Below, in pieces: positions 13,401 to 27,100 of a stretch of 64,000 nucleotides of DNA; within the stretch, counting starts at the first letter, position 1, and each line of letters begins with the position of its first letter. The notes below the pieces were generated by a model, which was not told where the DNA came from, ran no database searches, and worked only from the letters and a program-made list of their open reading frames with translations. The DNA comes from Protonemura montana. Its lineage: Eukaryota > Arthropoda > Insecta > Plecoptera > Nemouridae. The translations under genes were made by a program, and so were the position numbers. Where the stretch lies: contig OX387604.1 in NCBI GenBank assembly GCA_947568835.1, positions 17,823,076 through 17,887,075 on the forward strand, in the 5' to 3' direction.

Positions 13401-13713
13401 GTGCCGGCACCTTGCTTCCCTTCCTACCTTCTAGACTATGTTTAGTTTATCGTCACCCACACATTTACCAATGCTATTAGATAGCTGCCGGGACAATTTT
13501 GTTGACATGCGTTGTACAATTAATTGTGTTTGCTTGCAGCACCTGGTGCCACCTCATGAGAAGGGAGGGGACTATCCTATGTTCGAGTTCAGCCAGGGAA
13601 GTGGCAGAGATGTTATGAATGCTTCCATCCCAGAGGAGTGCGTCTTTACTTACGGAGACTACGATCAAGCCACAGAGGACCAGTTGGAGACAGAAGAGTT
13701 TGAAATCCTATAA
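10412..13713 (+). CDS. ATG4: Cysteine protease ATG4, ATG4C/D type (autophagy)
   Basis: Seven exons with matching phases: 10412-10577, 10915-11241, 11359-11560, 11759-11835, 11917-12126, 12215-12411 and 13540-13713, giving 450 residues. ATG4 processes the C-terminus of Atg8/LC3-family proteins and removes them from lipid during autophagosome turnover in the cytosol. The catalytic Cys is C144 in TTDCGWGCMLRSGQM; the Asp and His are D334 and H336 in HLDPHY. WFTYRREFP, GDWYGP, CIGIIGGRPKHSLYFVGFQ and FHCRSPRKMSLSRMDPSC are family landmarks. The N-terminal KYGWTVKLKT..FSKDSPVWLLG block and insertions favour the ATG4C/ATG4D branch over ATG4A/B. The protein ends in FEIL, which fits the LC3-interacting (LIR) pattern F-x-x-L. 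All active-site residues are intact, so it should be functional. Exons are separated by small introns except intron 6 (1.1 kb). Confidence 0.95.
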
Positions 13714-15155
13714 TTGATTGTTCAATTCTAGTCAAAATTTTTGTTTGTAAGCACATGCAGCGCCATGGGAGAACTGAAGGTTGAATTTGGTATTCTTTTG
13801 TTTTGATGAAATGCATTATTTCTGTACATTTTTGATAAGACTTCTGGGTGAAAAAACTTGTAATTGGTTCTTAAGAACAAACAAGTAAGAGTGACCTGGC
13901 AATACGTGGATGAACATGGCAGTATTTATAATATTTAATATTTATTAATTTGATAAGTTATGTGCAATTTAGCTCATTAAGTAATTTATTAGTAGATATT
14001 TATCGTAGAATTTTAGTGGGAATCCATTTTGTTAATTGTGTTGGTATATCATTTCCTTCCAGGTAGTTAAGGACGTGGTTAGGGTCCCTGCTGTGTATGA
14101 CTGAGCTAAGCTACCAAACACCTGCTAAGCAATTTGGTATGGATCCGTCAGGGATCCAATTTGTGCTGCTGCTTTTGTTCCATGGATGTTATAACCAAGG
14201 AAAAACTAAGCTCAACATTATTTATTGAGCAACTTAATGTATGGGGTAAATGGTTGGTTGCAGTTTGGTAGTTTTGATGTTTGGAGCAAGAAAATATGAT
14301 CTTTGAATGATAATTTGGTTCCATTTCTCATCTCCGTCCCATTAGGCATGCCTAAACTTATTTTAATGCAATAAACCAAAGTCAAAACTACTGTAGGATC
14401 AAAAACTTTGTGGTTTCTCAAATGTCACAAGCTTCATTATAGTCGTGTGCAGTGTAACTAGCCATAACTCATAAGTAATATTTTTTTTAGATCAATGCCA
14501 TTTTGTTCAACTTGATGAAATTGGTGTAATTTCGAATACCTAATTTTTTACTTATCATTTTAAGACACTTGTTCTAAGATTTAAGCAATTTGAATATAAT
14601 AATATGGTTAATTTACAAGGCTGCAGGCCAACCTTGTTGTCAAGAATGATTCTGAATTAAAATCTAAATGTAAGTACAATTGTCTGTACATCCTTGTAGA
14701 TTTTCATTGTTTTATAGACTTTCAACAGAATGGAATATAATTTTGAACATTGCAGGTTCGAAAAAATAACAATTGTAGAAGCATCGAGGTGACTTGTCAA
14801 TTTTCTATGGTATTGTATTTTATGAATGTTGATGTTAATAATAACGGCATGCAAATCGGCAGAAATGTGTTCAAAATGAGTTCCAAAAGTTCCCCTGCTG
14901 ACGCGCTTTGGGCCGACTGGAGAATTGCAGGTATCCCGTCTGCTATCCCTCCCACCACCCTCCCATCTTGTTGTTAACTTGTTAGTCATCACAAAAATGT
15001 AAGCAATACGCGACGGCAGGCAACATCCGCAATGAAAATGTATTTATTTTCATTGCATTCCCCCAAAAATCCGTGTGTAGACTAATAAGAAGCTAACAAA
15101 AGGAGTGCAAGGTATTTATTTCTAGTCAAGTGGTTAAGAAACGTCGGGTACGATT
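13714..15155. other. Intergenic region between ATG4-like and MAST genes
   Basis: AT-rich, no coding exon recognised. It should hold the ATG4 3' UTR and the MAST 5' UTR and promoter. An in-frame TAA at 15135-15137 lies just before the chosen MAST start. Confidence 0.5.
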
Positions 15156-18100
15156 ATGGAATTGGCTGGCTCTGGAGGCAGGCCCAGTAGGGCTCGGGTC
15201 CGTCCTCATTCCAACTCTGCTCGGCTGCTGCTTATTTATGGAGATGATAAATCTGTCGTCAAAGTAAAATCAGCTGACGAAATGGGTCTGAGGCGCTATT
15301 CGGATTCAGAAGATACACCTGCCAAACCAAATACCTTACTTCCAGGTGTCTCAAGTAAGTGAAATGGCAATTACGAATGTAGGCCTCTAGTACACTAGCC
15401 TTGGCACTAGCACTAGCCTGGGGATAGTGACTTATGAAGGCAGCATAAATCAGGGTTATATTGGTTAGATTCTAGACTGACAGATGCTTCTATTGTTGAA
15501 CCAAACAGCAGTTAACAGGACAGGATTAATCATTCCATCTCGTAATCATTTTACTGTGCCTACTTGGAGCTAATAAGAACGGTCAGTTTCAACATCAATT
15601 CTTTCTTAGCTGAAGTAAATCAAAATGTGAATTTATTTTTCAGAGACCGATGAAATGACAAATTTGGTCCGTTTACGATCTGCTTTAGGCCAATCCGCTC
15701 CTTCACTCTCTACTAGCATGGTTTGTTTCCTTTGAATTAAATGTTGTTCAAGCCATTGTTTGCTAGAACCATTTTTCATTGTATTTTCTTGATCCTGATT
15801 TCAGAAGGAGCTATGCATTTCTCGGAGAAGCAGCCGAGCATCCCATCGTAAAAGCTTTATCTCAACAACTTCACCAACTCTTCCTCGATGTCACTCCCCA
15901 ATGTCAGGTGAGACCCAAGTTGGCAATTTTACCATGTACTGTTTAAACTTCTTTAGAGAAAGGTGGGAAAGCTTTATTAGAATACTAGGGTTGGCTTATA
16001 TTAGGCAATTATCATTCACTTTGTTTCCTATGCCTAACACTTTCATGTAAAAATTTAAACTGCACTTACTGTAATTGTATCACAGTCTGTCGCACTGTAA
16101 ATATCAGTCGCATGCCGGTTTGAATAGAAGTTTTGGATATCTCTTGATTTTGGAGCTGTTTGACTTAGCTCACTTTAAATTTATTAAGATTCATTGGTGT
16201 GGTCTGAGATTAGAAATCGTTAAAATTGCACTGTTGCTGGTTCGTGGTTGTGACCATCTGTCAAAATTTCAAAATGGCATTACGGCGTTGAGTGGTAATG
16301 GGTGTGAATCATGGTGTGAATGAAGTGAGAACATGGGTTCATTATGGGATTTTATGTGGTTTTTAAATTCCAATCTTGTGTGAAGGCATTTTCCGTTGTT
16401 GAAAAGGTAGTTTTTGGTGAAAAATTGGTTCATAAGTTGTCATTTTTTGTGGCAAAACTAATTGTTGTGGTGGAATTTGGTAAATTTAGCACAATACACT
16501 TAAAAGAGTATATTTTTTATATTTTCATTTGGGTGGTTTACGACCTTCTAAATAATACCATAGATTTCAAGCACAAATTGAACGTGGTTCATTGCGGAGG
16601 AAGCAAAAAGAGCTCGGTCTTCTCTGGCTTGGCAACCCAGGTATTTTAGTGGAGCTGAGCGAGCTTGCATATATTGCGGCCTGGCAATCTCCAGGCCGAG
16701 ACGACTTAAAACTGTTGATGCACAGAAAAACGCGGACACATGTTTTCACATGGAATTCTAATAGTTCTTACCAACTTTTTAAATAGATCAAAATTTCTTT
16801 TTCAATAACAAAAACAACTACACACACTAGTGAAATTTTTTAAAATCCAATTCCTACTAAGGGTACTTTCTTTACTACTTTCAAACTATTGCAATCAACA
16901 ATTTAAATCAGATTTCACATAGTTTACCTGACTGATGAGGTCATATGCTACAACTTACCAGCTACAAGAATCAAGGTGTCTTGAAAATGATACCTTTTAT
17001 AACGAATGAGTGAACGAATTGCCTTGATTCCGAGCGTGTGCGTGTGTGTTTCCAGCAAGCCCACTGGAGAGCCCAAGGATGTCTCCCAGCCAACACTTTG
17101 CCTTTGTGCCTGTTAAACGGGGAGACGGCAGGCGGTGGTCAGTTGCTTCTCTGCCTTCGTCTGGATACGGCACGACCCCAGGAAGCTCCAACGTTTCTGT
17201 GAGTACCGATCAAGCATTCTTGTCTTAGCCTTGAGCTCATTGCAACTTCACTATATTGACTATGCAATGTGTGCACCCAACTATTTTCGAAGTTAGAAGG
17301 TTAGATTCAGCTCAAAAGAACCAGGAAATGTTTTTTACCGTTACTGCAGTTGATTACCTGCAAACATTAACTTATTTTTTTACTGGGTAGCTAAACAAAT
17401 AATTTCACTATAATAGTAATAAAGGATTTGATTGGAGGGGTCTTGCAATAACAAACAGTTACCAAAGATAAGTAGACATTGCTCGGAGTTTATTGTTGAA
17501 TTATACTGAATGAGATGGTTGACAATTGCATAGACATCCATAGTAGGTGCAGTTAAAGTTAAGAAGTAACCAAAGTATGCATCAAGGCAGTATTCTGATC
17601 ATATATAAATATGCATGATTTGAGAGCTAAGTCCGAACTGCCGACAAAATAAATGTCTGTTTACCTAATTCTAAGATTTAAAAAAAGCACTGTGGGTCAG
17701 CTGTGGGAGTTGAGATCAACTAGCCCTTTGTTTGGGGGATGCAGATTGCATCAGGATTGGAATGTTAAAATGGTCTGTACATCTCACTACTAACAATGCA
17801 ATTTTTGTGTCCAGTCGCAATGTTCTAGTCAAGAGCGGCTACACCAGCTGCCCAACCACCCGACCTCGGATGAGCTGCACATGCTTACGTGCCACTTCAG
17901 TTCCAACGAGAGCAACCCTTGCCTAGAAGAAGAAGGCCGCCGCTCTCCGTTCCATCGACCACGGTCTCGCAGCCTAAGCAGCCCAAGCCGATCGCCAGTC
18001 GTCGACGACGAGATAGTTGTCATGAACACTCTCTACAAGGAACGCTTTCCCAAAGCCACGCAGCAAATGGAAGAACGATTGACTAGCTTTGTCAATGACA

Positions 18101-21100
18101 ATAAATCATTTGAATCCAGCAACTCGCTGGACAATTTGGGCAAAGATTCAGCTCCAATCATACGGTTTGTACACCACCAAGTATTGGAAATGGCTAGAGA
18201 TTGCCTTCAGAAGTCTCAGGAGAAGCTGGTGACTTGTCGATACTTCTACGAGATGTCTGAGAGCTTGGAGAGGCTGCTCAACGAAACGAAAGAGAAGTCT
18301 CGCGAGGCGGCCACCCTGCTAACGAGCTTAGTCAAGAAGTTGCTGCTGGTCATTTCAAGACCAGCGCGGTTGCTCGAGTGTCTAGAATTTGACCCGGAAG
18401 AATTCTATCACCTGCTCGAACAAGCAGAAGGACAGGCCAAGTCTTCACATGGAATCAAGGCAGACATTCCACAGTATATCGTAGCCAAGCTGGGACTGAA
18501 TCGGGATCCAATAGCAGGTTAGTGACTTCTTGCACTACGTGACATATTGTATTATCATGAATGAAATCCTCCTGGTTTTTATTAGACTGCTGTGCAATTG
18601 CATTGGTCGTAGTCACAAAAACTTAGTAACTCAGTTGCAAAACAAGTTGGCACTTGAATACCGATCAAGAGGTCCTTTGTTTTGATTTACTTTTTTATTT
18701 GACATTTAATTAGTTTTGAAATATTAAATTCTTTCTAGTTTATCTTTTAAACACCTATGCGTGCTGATTCTGCTTGCTAAAATGCAGAAATGGTTCTTTA
18801 CCTAACGACAATTTTTGTGTGTTCCATATTACAGAATTGCAAGAAGATTTGTGCCAACTAGAGAAGAGTCCACTAGACCTGCTGGGCATTTACATTCCTC
18901 GTACGTCGACGCCCAAGGAAGAGAAAGAACCCAAGGTAAGGACTGGGAGACCTACTAAGCCACTTCCGAAGGATGCCCGACCGGACATTGTAGGATATGC
19001 TCTCAATACAAAGAAATTTGGCGTTTTATGCAATACATGGTAAATTGTACTTTGCCGGAATGGATCTTAACACCAGGTGTTGTTTTTCTGCAGGGACCGT
19101 CAGAGGCCGACTTCTCGATAGTGAAGCTGATCTCTAACGGAGCTTACGGAGCAGTCTACCTTGTCCGATTAAAAGAAACACGTCAGCGATTTGCGATGAA
19201 GAAGATCAGCAAGAACAATCTAATGCTGCGGAATCAGGTTGACCAAGTGTTCGCAGAAAGAGACATCATGAGCTTCACGGACAATCCTTTTGTCGTCAGT
19301 ATGTACTGCAGTTTCGAGACAAAGGTTAGTGACCTGATTCTAGTTGTGGTCGGGGTTGTGGATTTTTGGAAACATTTTATTTGGCCGTATCTTTAAGTGC
19401 TACATTACGACAGTGTCGAAGACCTAAGATTTGTTACAATCACCAACCCAGAGTCTGTGGAACAATATCTCCTAATTCATTTCTTGGCCGGCCATGGAGT
19501 TTGTTGCTTATAATAAGTACAATTAAGGTAGTGTATTTGCTAGGAAGTTTTGTTGATTGATTGATTTGTGGGATTATACAACACACTGTTGTGACAATGG
19601 GCCATTTGGCACTGGTCAAATGGCTAGAATGAGTGGATGATGATGAGCCTAGCCTAGAAGGGAGAACGGAAACCCCTAGTGCCGGCACGTAGCCTTCGTT
19701 TGTCAAAAAGGACCAAGGTTTTCACCAGCATTATGCTACTTTCCAAGGAGAGTACATTGCAAACAGCAGGATTCCTCCACAATTACATTCTGTCGTGAGG
19801 TTGATAAGCAAAGCCACTGAAATTGCTGTACCAACTTTCATCCTTGTGCTTGCAGAAACACCTGTGCCTGGTGATGGAGTACGTGGAGGGAGGAGACTGT
19901 GCCACCCTGGTGAAGACCATCGGACCTTTACCCCCGGACATGGCACGATTCTACTTTGCCGAGACCGTACTGGCCGTCGAATATCTTCATAGCTATGGAA
20001 TTGTGCACCGTGACTTGAAACCTGACAAGTAAGTTCTGGGGACTAGAGCACCGTCGTACTACCATAGCGCTAATAGTAAAACGTCTTTGCAAAAAATGCC
20101 TGCCAAATAGCTACTTTACAAACAAAAATTGAGATCAACCGGAGATGGAGTCACCGTCGTTTCGAGTGTTAAAAAATTTCATTTCGTTATTTCTTGCTAA
20201 CTTGCATTTGAGACTGGTTTACTTTCAATTAATTATTATAAATGCTAACCTCAATTATTGATATACATGTTGGGTAAAGCTTACCGTTTGAGGTTCAAAC
20301 TGAACTAAAACCTCTGCTAAAAGTTCTAGTTTAATTTAAAATCCAAATTTAAAATCTTCAGCCAAAGCTTTGCAAAAATTGCCAAATTATTTGAATTTGG
20401 TACCTGGAAATTGGAATATGTAAGAGATGCCTTTTGTCGGGAGCGTTCAAAATGGCTGAAAACCCAAATTTCTTGCGGCAGCAGTAGATGCGCGATATCC
20501 TTATTTCCATTCGAAAATTCAATCATATATCGCGTGGAAATCGTCAAATCATAATATTTTCTATTCATGCTCTCTTTGCTCCTTCATTTTTTACCTAATT
20601 TTCTGTGTTTCTCGGCTCTTCCTTCAGTGTGGCAGCCCAAAGACCTCAACTAGTTAGCAATTAGCTCTTCCAGGTTGGCAACGGTTGGCAAAATTTTGAC
20701 AAGGTTTTAGTTGCGACTTTTTTGGTTTTCTTCTTTATTTACTTTGTCTCTTCCTTTCGTACTTTGTATTCAATTGTGATTTCAATATTCTAGGAGCTGT
20801 TTATTGAAAGGACTCTAAGCAACCTTTAAATTATTTAACTGTAGGCTTATTGTGGGGTCTTGTACTTTGCATATTTCTGCTCATGAGTTGACAATCTGCA
20901 GCTGACAGTTCGAATGCAATTAGTAATTGTTGTAGTATGTACCAGATTTTCTCTGTTAGAACATATTTACGGTACTAAAAAGGACCCAAAAAGTCTAAGT
21001 TTCCTCAGCGAATCATCGGCGAACTGACCGCAAGTCAGTTCTAATTGAGGAAATCCGTTACATACTACAACATCTACCCATGGCTCTGAACCACTTTGCC

Positions 21101-24100
21101 AATCCAATTAGTATTTAGTTACTTATTAATTACCCTTATATTATCGATAGGTATCACATATTCTAATTGATGAAATTGGTTTCCTTTTTTCTAGCTTGCT
21201 TATCACTGCATTGGGACACATTAAGCTGACTGACTTTGGCCTGAGCAAAATGGGATTGATGTCACGTGAGTGTCGTTGTTCTACAAGCATTTCTCTTTTA
21301 CGATCCAAATGCCAGCATGTAATGGCCCTTCTGCCTAATCAGCTTGACTCAAGCTTGACTAGTTTAATCAATGCACTACTTACCTAGCTCCATGTGAATT
21401 TGATCACAATCAGCAGATTGATCATTATATAGGTTATTAATTATTTGCATTACTTTTTTTTTGCTCCTATCTACAATCTTCATTCATTACTTTTTGCCAA
21501 GAAATTCACAAAACTGTTCCACGAGTACCTAGCATTTTTTTAGCATTTTATTTCAGCAAGAGTCCCAATGATCAAGCCAGTGCTTTTCTTATATCCTTTA
21601 AGCTTGAATGGATTGCTTCCCATTCAAATATTAATTATTACATTAATTATAATTTTTAGGCATTTTAAACAACCATCGCCTTAATACAGCTGTAACATTG
21701 TTAGATGAGAATGTTAAATGGCATGATATTGAATTGGGAGAAGTAGAGAAGTGAAAGTGCATTTCGTACTGAAATCACTGTGGGGTCAACATCCTCAGCT
21801 AGAGCCAACCCAAGTTTCAAGACTTAAATCTCAGTTACGTTTCATGCTCTATTAGACTATTACTGTTACACTCGATGCTGACTGGAGACTATTTTCCTTG
21901 GCTTCTAGTGGCAACGAATCTATACGAGGGCTACATTGATCGGGATACTCGACAGTTCTCCGACAAGCAGGTGTTTGGTACGCCCGAGTACATCGCCCCC
22001 GAAGTGATCCTGCGGCAAGGCTACGGCAAGCCCGTAGACTGGTGGTCCATGGGCATAATCCTGTACGAGTTCCTCATCGGATGCGTGCCTTTCTTTGGCG
22101 AGACCCCAGAGGAGCTGTTTGCACACACCGTCAATGGTGAGTGATGTTTACCTTGCTCTAACCTGCGATCCTAAAATTGGATCCAGATATCTCGTTACCC
22201 TGAACCGTTCTCGGTAACCTAAGGCATCCCCATTAACAACTAAGAATTGGTCCCTGTTGCTGTCAAATATACATTTCATTAATTTCATAAAACGACGAGT
22301 TTTGTTTACATACATACATCTCCAAAATACATCTACGACTCCAGAGATGCCGAAGCACTTGTGTACACAATTACCAACTTACAAAATGCCAATATCTCTG
22401 GTTGATGCCGATAATTGATGGACGTGTACCGTAGCTAGCTGTATGTTTGACTCAAGATTGGTGGTTGGCATGATAAAGGTAAACTGTTAACAGTGATTAA
22501 TCTTGTTTTGCAGATGACATTGAGTGGCCAGATGATGAAGACTGGCCAGTTCAGGCAGAGGCAAAGGACATCATCACAGTTCTGTTGCAACAAAACGCTA
22601 GGGACCGGCTTGGAACGAGCAGCTCTGTTGAAGTTAAGGAGCATCCGTATTTTTGTGGGGTTGATTGGAACTCACTGCTGCGACAGAAGGCTGAGTTTGT
22701 GCCACAAATCAACCACGAGGAAGATACGAGCTACTTTGATAGTATGTGTACTTGTCTAACTTATTGCCTGATTTATTCCTTTTTTTTTGGCCTGGTGGTA
22801 TTGCTGAATTACAGGGTTGGCTTGCAGCAAGGCTACATTCTACCCCATGAGAAAAGATGCCAAAGACAGTCTTCCAGTATTGGTTATAACCAAGGAATTA
22901 AGTTTCAGTTGTGATTTCACTGGTGGTGATTTCAAAATATTTATTATACCTGCAAAAGGATTCCCAAGATTGCTAAAATCAAGAGAAAATTCCTTAAAAT
23001 AGCTCCAAAAACTAGAAATCTTGGCACTGCAAAAGCTTTAGAGCAAAAAAAGAAGGTGGACGGACTTCAGCAGAGATATCTGCGATTTTTTTAAAGTACC
23101 AGTTAGCCAGCATGTCTCCCGGTCTCGGCTTATTGGCAGCTGCTGACTGACAGGCACAAGGGCAAACCAAGTGCCAGCACAAAGCAAGCAGCTGTCTTGC
23201 CCAACAGATGACCTGCCCAACAGCTCCAAGAGCCCAAACCCATGCACTTTTCACTTGAATGCTAGTACTAAGTAGCGGATTAAAAGACTGTTTGCCATGA
23301 CATGTACTGTTTGACCACTGTAATTTCATTCTGAAACTAGGTGTCTGTCACAAATCAAATGCATATAGATGTTATTTCATTATCGACAAATACATTTTTA
23401 TATTTTAGATAACTACAAAATAAGTTACCTATACTCATTTTCCTAACAAGGTGCAGCATAAAAGCCCAACAAAATGAGATTAAATTAAGATTTCGTTGAA
23501 ATACTACGTTAACATTCATCTTTTTATTCTGTGGTTCCCAAAGAATAAAATTCATCAATGCTTTACTACACTCTAACTCGGAGGTTAAATATTTATAATT
23601 AAAAAGCTTTTTAAAGTAATTAAACAGCTGTATACAGCTATAAATATCATTGAATTGAAAAACCGTGGATTTTATAAATTTGTCCCCGTGCAAATATTAA
23701 TGGTGTAATTGGTCTCCTTGTCCCATTTATTTGCGAGCGCAGAAACTGTGATCTATCGCTAAGTCCAGTGGCTGTGATTTCAGCTCGCATGGACCGCTAC
23801 AATCACGACTTGGGAGAAGACACGGATGACACAGATGACTCGCCTCTGTTCGGCTCGTTCTCTTCGTGTTCGCTCCAGTACCGGAAAGTGCACCGCTCGG
23901 GAGGGTCCGTAGAACCAGAACCCACCCCTTCTCCTGCCCCCAAGCCAGCCCCCAGCACTCCCGAGTCTTCGCAGACGGAAAGCGACGACGTGTCTCCACA
24001 GATTCAGCGTAAACGTCGCCTGCACACCAAAGACACGCTGCCTCGCTTTTCCATCTCCATCGAAGACAGCCACAGCAGGTCCGTGGCACACTTTGTATCC

Positions 24101-27100
24101 AACGCATGCTCTGTAGACCAAATTATGGAGGGTTGTGCAAACCTTACTTTTTCAGTCAAACCAAATCTTGAACCCAACTCGGAACTTTTTTCAAACCCAA
24201 AACTTGTTTTTTTACGTAAAAAGTTTTTTTTTTATTAATATTTTATTAGTGGCGTAAGTATTTATCAATAACTGTTACTTCATATCACAAGACAATGATT
24301 TCCTGCTGAATTTTACATAACATGCGATTGAATTTTAGAATGTAAATGAGGCATTGCCGAACTACAGCTGCATTGAGAAATTTTAATTTTAAAACTAGTC
24401 CCCAGGAAACTTAACTAAGGACGCTAATTCCAAATAATTTTGCGATTCTTATTTTTCAAATTTTCGTACAGCGTTTGAGATTTTAAATTGGAGGTTCAGA
24501 GCTCAATCTTAAGCAGAGGTTTGAGTTCAGTTGAAATTATTATTGGTTAGCACATCCCTAGAATGATCAGATTAATAGCATGACTTTGATGTGGAAAGCT
24601 TGCAATGTGTGTAGTGTTTTTGTTTGAAAATCTTATATCTATTTATCTATCATGTTGTTCTGAACCATGAACCACTTGAAACCACTTGAATGGGTTGAGA
24701 AATTGTAATTCAGCGGCATCATAGCAATGTTAAACAATATTCTTTCCCAGCACAATACAAAGTTCCAGGTCCAAACTAAAAAAAAATGACCCATGTTCCA
24801 TACACTTTCTGCCTGGTTTTTGGAAGAAAAGGCTGCTTATGTTTCAAGCAATCGATGCTCATTTGACATTTCGGCATCTTGATATCATAAGAGTGTATAA
24901 GAAGCCGACGAATGTGAAGTAGATATACAAAGAAACAAGGCACAATTTCAACCTGTCTATCTTGACTGGAGTGAGGCATGGATCATGCAACACCGTGTTA
25001 CTTGCAGCGAGGAGCTCGACCACATCCAAGGGCTGTTCCGCGCCGAGAATTCCAAACGCACGGAGAATATTCGTGCAGGTGTCGCCACTAACTGCCCAGG
25101 GACAGGAACGAGTCCAGGAATCCTTCCCGGACCAGGGCCGGTGGTGAAGCAGCGGTCCCGGGCCGTCATTAAAAGTGCTTCGGTGTCCGGCCTTTCACTC
25201 ATGATACCCACAGGTAGGCTTTGGTGGATGCATTGTTGGGCTCATGATACTATCAGGCACTTCATTTTAGGAGTTAACATAGTTATCTCCGAAAGGGTTT
25301 GGGGATCTCGCCTTTGGTGAGAGAACCTGACATTTTCTGGGATATTTTTGATGAGCAGTAGATGCACCAATTTTATATCTTAGTGGAGTACTGTTTATTA
25401 AAGACACAATCTGGTCCAAATCCTTAAAGACAACTCTAGTCTTCCTAGCCCCCCTGTCTCCTTGGGCCGCTCAAAAGCTCCTCACATTTTGTGTCCTTTT
25501 CGCGGTGTTGGCCTTGCCCGCAGCCTTCCTGGCAACGTTGCACACTCTTCCCACTATCGCTGTCCGGTTCGATGTTGTTTCACTGAATCCCTCATCCTGC
25601 CTGCCTGACTGCCAAACCATCGCATCCTCGGAGCACATCAATAGTGCTAATGTTAATGCCGATGGTGCACTCGATGGTGAATTGCTGACTCAGCGATAGT
25701 TATTAATACCACAGGTAAGCCTTTGTGGATGAATTTTTGGGCTCATGATAACCAGACTCACAGGTTTATAGTACACAGGACATTCTCGTGATAGGATGTT
25801 TCTTTGGTTACAGAGGAGTGCCCTGTGCAAAATGTGCAGTCCCCTGGCGGTTCAAGCACTGCTAGTTCGAGGGATACTTCACCGTGCCGGGAACTCTCCC
25901 CACTGGTTACTAGCCTGAAGCCTCCGATCATCATTCGAAGGGGGCATCGTGGGTTTGGCTTCACGGTCCACACCATCCGTGTGTATTACGGGGACACGGA
26001 CTTCTACACGATGCACCATCTAGTCATGGTACGTCAGCAACAATAAGCAACAATAAGCAGCAACAATAAGCATTTTCCTGAGCCATCAAGAGCCACTGGC
26101 TCAAGTCAAAAGAGGGCTCAGCATAAGGTTTTATTCAATTCCTTGGTCAATAGAATACGATCTGACGTTTCGACAGTAAATATTAATGGAATTGCAGCAA
26201 TTCTTCTTAAAATTGGAGAAGTTCATTTTAAAATACTCGCATAACGTAGGTCAGCAGTCGGTGTTCACAAACTCCGAAGGATTAAAGTGCGGTTTGTAAC
26301 TGCAATTTTTTTGGCAGATATTGTGATATCAGTATAAAATTTGTAATGAATTTTTGGATTTCTCATGTGCAAATTAGTAATTTTACACATTTTTATACTG
26401 TTATCACAATTTGCACAATTGTTACTTAAAATGACTCCACTTCAAATTCGATTCCCGGATCGAAGTGCCTGGTCAGGGAATATCTGTATACTAAGCGAGG
26501 TAACTAGGGTTTGGCAGAGCAAAGTTCTTTCAATGTGTGACTGTGTGCAGGCTGTGGACGATGGGAGCCCTGCGTTCGAATGCGGCGTGCGCCCAGGGGA
26601 CCTGATAACGCACATCAACGGGGAGGGTGTGCAAGGCCTGTACCACACGCAAGTCCTGCAGCTGCTGCTGTCGGGAGGAGACCACGTCACTCTGCGATCA
26701 ACGCCGCTGGAAAACACGTCCATCAAGTCAGGCGGGCGGAAGCGTGAGCCCTGGCAAGGCAAGCTGGCCAAACGCAACGCTGCCCAGAGCAAGCGCCGGC
26801 CCAAGAGAGACCCCACCGATAAGAGGCGCAAGTCCTCGCTTTTCAGGCGCATCAGCAGCAAGCGGGCAAGCGTCGAGATGCAGCAGGTATGCATTGCAAT
26901 TTATTCGTGGAAGATTCTTGTGAGGTAGCTTCTTGTAAAACATGGAACTGAAAGGCATTTTTTTTTTCAAAATCGAAGCAGATCGAAGTTGCAATATTTT
27001 AAAATTATATCTTCCAATCTGATCTTGCCATTTGAAACGTTAAAGAAAACAGCAATTTTGTACCGGTTCCAAATTGTTTGTTTTGGGCTCTGACCATGCT

